DNA of 26,371 nucleotides, taken from DATLSM01 sp049585815 (GTDB lineage Bacteria; Actinomycetota; Thermoleophilia; Solirubrobacterales; 70-9). A program made the position numbers and the translations under genes. Of this stretch, positions 1 to 7,821 are shown in pieces; positions within the stretch are counted from its first letter, which is position 1; each line of letters opens with the position of its first letter. The DNA lies in NCBI GenBank assembly GCA_049585815.1, contig JBAVAR010000133.1, forward strand, positions 1 through 26,371, in the 5' to 3' direction. The notes under the pieces were generated by a model that did not search any database, had not been told where the DNA came from, and saw only the letters and a program-made list of their open reading frames with translations.

Positions 1-2675
1 GAGATGTAGCCCTGGGCTCCGCCCAGCAGGCTGAAGCGGAAGTGGCCGACCGGGGCGTCGGGGATCACCGGGACGATGGTTTTGAGGCGCCCACCGGAGA
101 TCGTGTGGGATTCAGCCTGGGGGACGAGCGTCACCTGGCCGCCGAGGATGAAGGCGATGTGGGGCAGCACGTTGCCGCCGGAGGCAAAGCCAGAGACCGC
201 ATAGGCAGGGCCTTCGAGCGGCTTTTCCAGCAGCGGGGTTTCGTCTTTGACGAAGCCGATCGGCTGCCGGCCGGCGCAGTGTTCCTTTTCCAGCTGGGCC
301 TTGGAGCAGAGGTTGCCGAGGTGGCGCTGATCGATCTCAAAGGCTTTCGGCAGCGTTACCGAGACCGATTTGAGGTTGGCATCGCCTTCTTGGGCGTTGA
401 GGTCGAACTGCAGGGCGGGGTCCTTGCCGCGAGCGGTCGCCTTGTGGCCGCCGAGCTGGGTGACGGACATCTTCGGGGAGAAGGGGAGGGCTCCGCAATT
501 GACCGCTATGAAGGGGGAGGAGAAAGATACTGCAGTGCCCTGATCGCCCACTCCTTCGGAGACAGTCTGGAATGCAGAGCAGTTGGTCGGGTTGATCATG
601 AAGTGTTCGCGGTTTATGTTGACCCGAATTTCGCGCATCCTGATCGGGATCCCGCCGATGATCTCCGGCACCGTTTCTGAGTCGGCGATCACATGGGCGT
701 CTTCGGGATCGATATGCAGGGCCACACGGACGACGACGGTGCCGTAGTCATAGGGGCCGGCGAGGGCAGGGGTGATTGCGACAAGGCTCAGCGGCGCACC
801 CTGGAAGGGACCCGCCATGTAGATCTTGCCCAGCGCGTGGAAAGGGTGGGGGCCCGGGCCGGCGGCGACGTTGGAGGTACCGATTTCAGAGGAGGCTGGG
901 CAGCTCGGTGCCGCCTCCTCGGTGCGGCCGAGGGCTTTGGCGGCGGCCAGGATGTCAGCTTCAGGACAGTAGGCGACACCATGCAGATTGGCGGTAAGCC
1001 CTGGCGGCATGGTGAAGTTCAGCTTGCCGAGGTACTGGTCGCCGTCTTCGCGGTTTAGTTTCAGGGTGAAAGAGCTGAAAGCGCCGGCGACCGGGTTTGA
1101 GGTGCCCGCTTCCAGGCTCGGTTCGAACGGGGGAATCTGTCCCGGGCATTCGGTTCCGTGCGGCCCGGAGGAGAGGCCGAAGATCTGGCTCGATCCCTGT
1201 TCGGCCAGGGTCGTGTTCCAGGGGTAAAACTCGGCCCTGGTGGTGTAGATGGTACAGCGGGTCGGAGTTGCCATCAGCGCCCGTTCGCCGGAGAAGAGAT
1301 GCAGTTGAAACGTTTCGAAGGGGACCTCGGGCAGCTTTTCAAAGTCAGCTGTGAGCTGACCCGTTTCGGGGTTGGGTCTGAAGGAGCCAACCAGCTTGGC
1401 GTTGATGCCGAAACCCGAAGCGATCAGGAATAACCGGTACTGGTTGCCGGGCTTCGGTTCGCCAATGTAGACGGCGCCTTCCAGCGCGCCATTCAGGGCC
1501 TGGGTTCCTATTGAGAAGGTGCCGATCTTTGATTGATTGGGGCAGTCGGCCGGGCCTAATGATTCGAAGTTGGCCTGAACGTCGGTGCAAGCGGTCTGAC
1601 CGTCGGCGGCATCTGGGTTTATCGTGAAGCCTTGAGGGAGGGTAACGGTGGCCGATTTGAGCTCTGAGGGCGAGTTGGCAACACCCAGACCCTGCGGAGC
1701 GCTCAGCTCGATGTTCAGGCCCGAGGGCGCATCGGTTTCGGCGGTGGTGGGGCTAGCGTAGAGGACCGGGCTGAAGGTCTCCAGAGCGCAGCCCGTCGTT
1801 TCGGGGTATTCGGAATTTTTGCCTGAGAGATGTTCAAGGTCTTGGTAGGTCTGAACTTCGAGGCGCGTGCTCAGCGCCTTTCCGGTGCAAGTGGTTGGGT
1901 TGTCCGTTAGCGGCTGCACGGAGATGCTGGACGGGACAGGGGCGCCCAAGCAGCTTGTGTCGGCCAGCCCAGGGCAGTTAGCCGGTTCACCTGAGGCGCC
2001 CTTAGGAAACCGTTCGGCGTTGTGGCTTGCTTCGGCAGGGAAGCCCCAAAAGATCATGTTGGCACCCGCGAGAGGAGTGTCCTCGGTGATATTTGAGACG
2101 GTGAAGGTAAGCCCATAGTCGGAGTCGGTACGAACCGCCACCGGGATGTCGATCGGGATGTCGAGGGTTGGTACGATGAAGGCGAAGAGCGCCGTCTGAT
2201 CAGCGGCGGGTTCGAGGTCAAAGATCGGCGCGGTACCGAGCAGATCTTCGGGGTGCCCTTCGTCGTTGGCATAGACCGTGATCAGCCCGGCTTGGGAGTT
2301 TGAGGGGCACTGGTCAAGTGCGAAATCAGAAGAACTGCAGTGGGAGAGCGCGTCAGGATTGCCGAAAACTCCCTGGGGGGCACTGAAGATCACATTACGG
2401 GCGTCCTCGGGTTCGCCCGGGCTGGCTAGATTGAAGGAAGTGGACAGATCGGGGTGCCCTCCGGCCTGGGTTGTGGAGGTGGTGGTTTCAAACGATGTGA
2501 TCGGCTCTTCTGCCCAGGCAGGCGTGACGATTGCCGCGAAAGCGATCGTCGCCACCACGCAAACTAGGCTGAGGTGCCACTTTGGACGGCGACTGGAGCA
2601 CTCGACGGTTCGAGTGAGTGGCAACTTGGCATGGTCGGTGGGGCAAGGAATAGCGATGCGTCGAAGGAAGCTCAC
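1..2675 (-). CDS. Secreted repeat-domain protein A, 3' end outside window (paralogue of protein C)
   Basis: The frame starting at GTG 2675 stays open to the window edge (891 codons) with no stop, so the gene is truncated by the window and not by mutation. The GTG overlaps the TGA of gene B by 4 bases (GTGA, 2672-2675), which suggests translational coupling. A signal peptide ends near residue 55 at 'PAWA|EE', and the mature protein begins with 'TTSTTQAGGHPDL', almost as in protein C ('STTQAGGHPDM'). C and A align over their whole visible length, including 'PLLEKPLEGP' and 'INPDAADGQTAC' (C has 'INPGAADGKTAC'). By comparison with C (960 aa), about 50 residues are missing. The body is a series of beta-rich units with conserved Cys-Pro and 'IGT' positions. 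I know no biochemical function for the family; an exported envelope or surface role is inferred. No in-frame ATG lies near the start, which supports GTG. Confidence 0.85.
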   Translation of the reverse strand, partial: MSFLRRIAIPCPTDHAKLPLTRTVECSSRRPKWHLSLVCVVATIAFAAIVTPAWAEEPITSFETTTSTTQAGGHPDLSTSFNLASPGEPEDARNVIFSAPQGVFGNPDALSHCSSSDFALDQCPSNSQAGLITVYANDEGHPEDLLGTAPIFDLEPAADQTALFAFIVPTLDIPIDIPVAVRTDSDYGLTFTVSNITEDTPLAGANMIFWGFPAEASHNAERFPKGASGEPANCPGLADTSCLGAPVPSSISVQPLTDNPTTCTGKALSTRLEVQTYQDLEHLSGKNSEYPETTGCALETFSPVLYASPTTAETDAPSGLNIELSAPQGLGVANSPSELKSATVTLPQGFTINPDAADGQTACTDVQANFESLGPADCPNQSKIGTFSIGTQALNGALEGAVYIGEPKPGNQYRLFLIASGFGINAKLVGSFRPNPETGQLTADFEKLPEVPFETFQLHLFSGERALMATPTRCTIYTTRAEFYPWNTTLAEQGSSQIFGLSSGPHGTECPGQIPPFEPSLEAGTSNPVAGAFSSFTLKLNREDGDQYLGKLNFTMPPGLTANLHGVAYCPEADILAAAKALGRTEEAAPSCPASSEIGTSNVAAGPGPHPFHALGKIYMAGPFQGAPLSLVAITPALAGPYDYGTVVVRVALHIDPEDAHVIADSETVPEIIGGIPIRMREIRVNINREHFMINPTNCSAFQTVSEGVGDQGTAVSFSSPFIAVNCGALPFSPKMSVTQLGGHKATARGKDPALQFDLNAQEGDANLKSVSVTLPKAFEIDQRHLGNLCSKAQLEKEHCAGRQPIGFVKDETPLLEKPLEGPAYAVSGFASGGNVLPHIAFILGGQVTLVPQAESHTISGGRLKTIVPVIPDAPVGHFRFSLLGGAQGYI

Positions 2676-5600
2676 TTCTTGCCTCCGCGGTGGTGCTTGT
2701 GCTTGTGATGCTTCTTGCGCGAGGGGCGGTTTACGCACTCGCCGTGCTTTTCGACGAGGCCCGCTTTACAGGCTCTCTTGAGCGCTTCGTTGCCGATCGG
2801 TGTGCCGGAGTTGCTCTTGACTTCCGGCGGAGGCGGCGGTTCGCTGCCCCGCCCGTGGCACTCATCGGACGCCTTACACTGAGGAGGTGTCGGGACGTAG
2901 GGAAAGCCGCCGAGCTCGCGGGCATCGTAGATCTTGACGCTGCTCCCGTTTTCATCTTGTTCCACCAGTTTGTCGCGGGTGAAGAAATAGGCGTCAGTAC
3001 CGTCTGAGCTGACCCCGAGCAAGCTCGAACCAAAGGGGCTGGCGCCGGTCGAGATCAATTCAAGGCAGCCCCCAGCTATTTCGCATGGCGGAACTCCGTG
3101 TCCAAATGCGAAGCCCTGCGGCTCCCACTCATATGCGTCTTCGGTTTCGTTGAGGTCGCGATCGACGAGACCTTCGGTTGAGTTGAAGAAGACGCGACCG
3201 TCGTCGGCCAAACCCAGTCCATTGGAAGGCAGAGTCGCTTCTCCCGTGGCCTGCTCCCCAGTCGGGTTGCATGACGCGCATTCGAGCATTGCGTCCACCG
3301 CGTTGTAGCGATAGATCTCGCGGAGGGAGGCGCTGTCATAACCGGCAAGAGGCAGCGCGGAGGGGAAAGCGGCGTAGTCGCCAGAAGGGCTGACCTGGAA
3401 ATCGGCGGTATGGCGTGCTTCCGGCGAGCTAACGCTGTCGAGAACAAGGGGATTGTCGGTACGGGGAGAATGGGCCACCGCCGATCCGTAGATGGCAACG
3501 CTGGCTGAGCCGGGATTGGATATGGCGAGCGTGCCGGAGTCTGCGGCAAGGCTGATGGATTCCGAGAGGAGACCTGAGCCAGTAGCGGTCCCAACCGGTT
3601 TGCCCGAAGCGTCGAACTCACTTACCCGGTCTCCTTCGTCGACATAGACGTGTTCGTCTGAAGGGTCGACCGCCACTCCCTTCGACGGATTCGAGTCGAG
3701 CTGTCCGATGGAGCTCCCCGAGGCATCGTAAATTCCGGTAACGCCTCTGACCCCAGCCTGACCGCCGCCATTGACGACGTAGGAAGTCCCGAGCGAGTTC
3801 ACCGCTACGCCGGTTGGCCGAGAGAGCGTCGGGAAGCTCCTGACAATATTGCCACCCGGCCCAAAGACGTCGACTTCCGATTCGTAGTAATTGCTGACGT
3901 AGACGTCTTCGTTGGCCTGGTCGACCGCCACCCCACTGGGGCTGCCGACCGCGATCGAGGCGAGATGACTGCCGGAGGGGCTAAATACTTGCACGATGCC
4001 TCCGGTGAAGTCGGGGACGTAAAGATTGCCGGTGGACTGATTGACGGCAAGCTGACAGGGCAACCCATGATTTCCTTCCATTCCGGGGACGACCAATACG
4101 CCATGGGATCCGAAGCTGGACACTGGGTGGCCCGAGGAGTCGAACTTCTGCACGGACCCGCTAAATCGGCGGCTCGTGATGTCGAGCACGTAGACATCGC
4201 CTTCTTCTCCGTGTCTGTGAGTGATCGCTACTCCAGCAGGCTTTTCGAAGGTGGAGCCAACGGAGCGCAGGAACGGATGAACAGGAGGTGAGATCGCAGA
4301 GTTTGCGCTCGACTCGAGGGTGGAAATAAAGTGGGGAGCAGAGCCGGGGCGGGAAATGTAGAGGTTGGGCGCGTTCTTGATGCCGTCAGCAGGTTCATCT
4401 GTGCCGTCGAGGAGCTCGGGGGAAAGGAAGTAGATCGTACCGTCTTCAGACGCCACTCCCCCACCGCCGCCGACCGCAACCGCCCCGCAGTTTTTTTCGG
4501 ATCCGGTCGTATTCCAGTGAACATGGGCGGTGTCGGCGGCGGGTTCACAAGAGGCGGCGTCCCCGGTGGAGATGAGTTTCAGCGGGTTACCTTCTTCTTC
4601 ACCTTTTTGTGACCACATGAAGATGTCGGGGCCGCTGTGTTGTTCGTCTTCGTGGGTGAGGTGTTCTTTGGACGAGAAGAAGACCTTGGAGCCGTCTGCG
4701 GTCATCCCGTCAAAGAGCACGCCTTCGCCCGAGCTGGGTGTGATTTCGGTCGATTTGGTGGAGTCGCCGACGTTCATGTAGAGGTGCCAGTACCTTATGC
4801 CACCTTCCCGTGTGGCGAGCTGTCCGATCAGGACATGGGAGCCGTTTTTGGAGATGCCGAGCTCGGAGATGCCGTAGGGGTCACCGGGCGAGTGGCATTC
4901 CCCCGTGCCCTGTTCGCAGGAAAGGTTGCCGCCTGTCGGTTTCTTTGAGACAACATGGGTTTCTCGGGTCATAAAGTCACGGTCGTAGATCGAGACATTG
5001 CCAGTGTTTTGATTGCCAGTGGATTCGAACTGGGAAGTAGAGGCAAAGACGAAGTGGGTACCATCGGCAGAGAAGGGCTCAGCGACGTAGCCGTCGGATG
5101 TAGCGGTCGGTCCAGGTTGCTGTGGTCCTGTCATACCTTGGATCAATTCACCATCCGGGAGGCGGAGAGGGATACCGGTTTCGATGCCGCTGGGGAAGCA
5201 AGGAGCGCAGATTTCGGGACCGCCGAAAGCAAAGGTTTCGAGCTTTGGGTCGGCGGCGAGCAGAGTCGAACCGAAGGGCGCTTTGGAGGGGCTGGAATTG
5301 GCGGGGATACCAACGTAGCTCGTCGTCCAGCCGTCGTCCGTGCGGGTCGCGAGGTAGGGGTCAACGCCGCGGTTGGTGGATTCGTCGATTCCAGGTATGC
5401 CCCCGTCATGGACCCCGTAGAGGACACGGCCTTCGGCTTCGGGGTAACCGCCAAACGGGGTCTCGCCCGGAACGAGACTGGACTCGACATCGTAGCCACC
5501 GGTATTGGCGGCAGAGACGAGCTCGTAGGCGCGGCAGTCCAGAAGGAGCGAAGCGCCGGTCTGTTGACGGACGTGGGCATTGGGGCAGGGGTCCGAGAAC

Positions 5601-7588
5601 GACGGGGTGAAGCCAAAGGTCTTGAAGACTGCCCCGGCTGCGCCGCTGCCGGCCTCGTTGTCGGCGACGGCGCGGAAATGGTAAAGAGTGCTTGGTGAAA
5701 GCCCGCTGACGAAGGCGCTGGCGCTCTGGTATTCCTTGCTCATGCCGACTTCCACTTCGGGGCCGGGCGCTGTGCTGGCGTTCGTCCAGCCTGATTTGGC
5801 GAATTCTTCGGAGTCGACGTATTCGAAACGAACCGTCGTGTTGGCGCCATTTGGATCGATCTTGGCATGCAGAGCGGCGCGATCTGAGTGCACACCGGTA
5901 GCTGCCGCTTCTTGGCCGGAGGGGGCTCCTGGAAGAGTGGTGAAGGTCTGATCTTCGCCGTCGCGGGCGGAGGCGCCATCTCCGTTTGTGGCGACGACGC
6001 GGTAGTGGTAGGTGGAGTAGGGGCTGAGGCCTTCGAGTGTGGCTGAGGGGCTTTCCCCGGTGAGAGACCCAGCATCTTTGGATTTCGCGGTGGTATGCCC
6101 ATAGGCGGTAGTGAGTCCCCATTCGAAGTAGTATTCAGTTTCTTCGCCGTTGCCAAGGAAGGAGCCGTTGAGCGTCGCACCGGATTCGCTGAGGTTCGTC
6201 GCCTCTTCGGTCCTAAGACCTAGAATTATATGCGGGGTATAGATCTGATCGGTCCCGTACTTGGTACCACTAGGAGTCGTGAGGGCCACCCGGTAGTGGT
6301 AGGTCTTGTCGGTAGTCAGACCCGATATTTCAGCGGCGACGTCAGTGGAAGCAACGTATGGGAGGCTGGAAGTCGCTTCGCACGGCTCACTCCCGATGTT
6401 GTATTTGCCCGATTCTTCGCCATATTCGAACTTACAGGTGGTGATTTCACCGCTGCCGTTCGGGTTGGGTTCGACCTTGGCGTTGAGTGCACCCGAGGTC
6501 GAAGAGGGGTGGGACACCGCGCGGTAGGTCACCGTGGCGAGGACCGTGTCGGGCTTGAAAATAGAGACTGCGCCGAATTCTGGGCCAGCAGCGTAAAGGT
6601 ATCCTTCTGAGTTAACACCCATGGGGCTACTCGTGGAAAGTCCTTCAATGAAGTTCCCTGACGAGTCGAATTCTTTACTACCAATCAGCACATTGCCGGT
6701 GGTTGGGTCCACCGCGACGGTTCCCGAGCCGGGGAAAGCGCGGAGAAAGATGCCGGTCGAGGCGAACTCATCGACTGTTTCAGCGCTGGACACGTAGATG
6801 TTCCCTGACGAGTCGACTGTGATGGAGCCGACACCTACGAAAGGGCCGCTCGGAGTGCCGGTAAGCGTGTTTCCTTCAATGTAATCGGCGGTTGCGGGGA
6901 AATCGACTGGTCGCTGCTGTGCATCGAATGCTTCAACATCTTCTTCAGAAGAGAGGGAGAGGTATATTCGGCCGTTGGAGTAGGTATGCGAATTATCGAC
7001 GGCGTCGTGGATCTCATCGTCACAAGTGAAGCACGAGGTCAGCCCGTTGATCCCAGTCCACGAGTGAGAGTAGACGTGGGAGTTGGTCCCGTTTTCATCG
7101 TAGATATCGACCTTGCGTGGGTCCGAGTTAGCAACGAAAAGCTCGCCGTTGGTCTCGTCGACCGCCACCTGCATCCTCTGGATGGTTGCGCCCACAGGGA
7201 TGCTGGTCGAAGGTGTGTCCAAGAGCGTCTGCGAAGGGAAGGGACTCAGCTCATAGAGGCCAGCAAATCCCGCATAATCGGGGGATTCTTCGCCTTCTTC
7301 ACTGGTAAGCCACACGTCGCCGCTAGCATCAAACGCTAGGCTCTGTATGGATAGGCCCGGGAAGTGTTTGGTGATCGTCGAATCAAACGGCCGGTTAGCG
7401 GAGGCTGGCGCGGCGGTGAGGAGCAAACCCAATCCGACGGCAACCACGCTTGCGAGAACCCGGCCGCACTTAAAAGCTGTCCCCCTCGCGTGCTTTTGAC
7501 AGCTGCGGATGCTGCGGCGTGCTGCGACCGCGGTCGGCATCATAGATTCAGCCTGCGTGCTCGGCTCCCGCTTGATCGCCCTCTTCAT
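2672..7588 (-). CDS. Giant secreted NHL/FN3/propeller protein B with polybasic C-terminus
   Basis: With ATG 7588 the protein is 1638 aa. The Sec signal peptide is at about residues 44-64, ending 'TAAPASA|NRPF'. A first NHL-like propeller follows (about 65-350), then three FN3-like domains (about 353-451, 453-551, 555-658) with the 'YHYRV' strand and 'FEYG' or 'FEWG'. The junction motif 'CPNAHVRQQ...DCRAYELVS' is at 668-692. A second PD40/TolB-like propeller ('DGSKVFFSS') runs from about 696 to 1561 and is interrupted at about 1106-1369 by an extra NHL propeller. The end has 'DECHGRGSEP', a Pro-rich stretch and the tail 'RKKHHKHKHHRGGKK'. The frame is open back to ATG 7825, overlapping C by 4 bases. 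The extra 79 residues would put the signal peptide after residue 120 and use rarer codons (AGA, ATA, AGG), so 7588 is preferred; ATG 7543 or 7540 are alternatives. D is its paralogue. Function is unknown; surface adhesion or wall association is inferred. Confidence 0.87.
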   Translation of the reverse strand: MKRAIKREPSTQAESMMPTAVAARRSIRSCQKHARGTAFKCGRVLASVVAVGLGLLLTAAPASANRPFDSTITKHFPGLSIQSLAFDASGDVWLTSEEGEESPDYAGFAGLYELSPFPSQTLLDTPSTSIPVGATIQRMQVAVDETNGELFVANSDPRKVDIYDENGTNSHVYSHSWTGINGLTSCFTCDDEIHDAVDNSHTYSNGRIYLSLSSEEDVEAFDAQQRPVDFPATADYIEGNTLTGTPSGPFVGVGSITVDSSGNIYVSSAETVDEFASTGIFLRAFPGSGTVAVDPTTGNVLIGSKEFDSSGNFIEGLSTSSPMGVNSEGYLYAAGPEFGAVSIFKPDTVLATVTYRAVSHPSSTSGALNAKVEPNPNGSGEITTCKFEYGEESGKYNIGSEPCEATSSLPYVASTDVAAEISGLTTDKTYHYRVALTTPSGTKYGTDQIYTPHIILGLRTEEATNLSESGATLNGSFLGNGEETEYYFEWGLTTAYGHTTAKSKDAGSLTGESPSATLEGLSPYSTYHYRVVATNGDGASARDGEDQTFTTLPGAPSGQEAAATGVHSDRAALHAKIDPNGANTTVRFEYVDSEEFAKSGWTNASTAPGPEVEVGMSKEYQSASAFVSGLSPSTLYHFRAVADNEAGSGAAGAVFKTFGFTPSFSDPCPNAHVRQQTGASLLLDCRAYELVSAANTGGYDVESSLVPGETPFGGYPEAEGRVLYGVHDGGIPGIDESTNRGVDPYLATRTDDGWTTSYVGIPANSSPSKAPFGSTLLAADPKLETFAFGGPEICAPCFPSGIETGIPLRLPDGELIQGMTGPQQPGPTATSDGYVAEPFSADGTHFVFASTSQFESTGNQNTGNVSIYDRDFMTRETHVVSKKPTGGNLSCEQGTGECHSPGDPYGISELGISKNGSHVLIGQLATREGGIRYWHLYMNVGDSTKSTEITPSSGEGVLFDGMTADGSKVFFSSKEHLTHEDEQHSGPDIFMWSQKGEEEGNPLKLISTGDAASCEPAADTAHVHWNTTGSEKNCGAVAVGGGGGVASEDGTIYFLSPELLDGTDEPADGIKNAPNLYISRPGSAPHFISTLESSANSAISPPVHPFLRSVGSTFEKPAGVAITHRHGEEGDVYVLDITSRRFSGSVQKFDSSGHPVSSFGSHGVLVVPGMEGNHGLPCQLAVNQSTGNLYVPDFTGGIVQVFSPSGSHLASIAVGSPSGVAVDQANEDVYVSNYYESEVDVFGPGGNIVRSFPTLSRPTGVAVNSLGTSYVVNGGGQAGVRGVTGIYDASGSSIGQLDSNPSKGVAVDPSDEHVYVDEGDRVSEFDASGKPVGTATGSGLLSESISLAADSGTLAISNPGSASVAIYGSAVAHSPRTDNPLVLDSVSSPEARHTADFQVSPSGDYAAFPSALPLAGYDSASLREIYRYNAVDAMLECASCNPTGEQATGEATLPSNGLGLADDGRVFFNSTEGLVDRDLNETEDAYEWEPQGFAFGHGVPPCEIAGGCLELISTGASPFGSSLLGVSSDGTDAYFFTRDKLVEQDENGSSVKIYDARELGGFPYVPTPPQCKASDECHGRGSEPPPPPEVKSNSGTPIGNEALKRACKAGLVEKHGECVNRPSRKKHHKHKHHRGGKK
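3482..4273 (-). other. NHL-repeat propeller inserted inside the second propeller of protein B
   Basis: This segment encodes about 264 residues with six or so NHL-type blades, recognisable by 'PSGVAVDQANEDVYVSNYY', 'PTGVAVNSLGTSYVVNG' and 'SKGVAVDPSDEHVYV'. The flanking protein continues the PD40-like propeller on both sides: 'NLYISRPGSAPHFISTL' before, and 'LREIYRYNAVDAMLECASCN' after. In paralogue D the equivalent point runs directly from 'NLYDYRNGAVQYVTTF' to 'LEMYTYEPSTRKIVCVSCN' with no NHL blades between. The block is therefore a domain inserted in B, or lost from D. Confidence 0.7.
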
Positions 7589-7616
7589 CACCAGAGATCT
7601 CGCCCCCTCGCTCCTG

Positions 7617-7639
7617 CGTCCGCCGCGTCCGGGCGGACG
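7617..7639 (-). promoter_or_regulatory. 8-bp hairpin in the C-B intergenic stretch
   Basis: CGTCCGCC (7617-7624) and GGCGGACG (7632-7639) form a perfect 8-bp stem with a 7-base loop. It lies in the 233 bases between the stop of C and the preferred start of B, about 30 bases before ATG 7588. There is no T-run, so it is not a classical intrinsic terminator. It could attenuate transcription or affect translation of B. If B really began at 7825 the hairpin would be coding. Confidence 0.4.
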
Positions 7640-7821
7640 AATCTTGCTGACGACGCGCTGTACAAGGTGGTGGTTTGTTATGGTCCTGGGTCCATTACCC
7701 GCTTTGCCACACACAGCCTCAGTCCGCAGAGAATCGGGTGCTTCCGATATTGATGAAAGTGCGCCTCTCCATCTCCCTGCACGACATCGGAGGTTTGGGA
7801 AGACGACGGTGACCTTGGCCT

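Noticed and set aside
42..680. 212-codon plus-strand ORF at the left edge
   Set aside because: It is the shadow of gene A, whose minus frame is continuous, has a signal peptide and aligns to protein C.
4955..5698. 247-codon plus-strand ORF inside gene B
   Set aside because: Opposite-strand shadow; the minus-strand FN3 and propeller motifs are clear.
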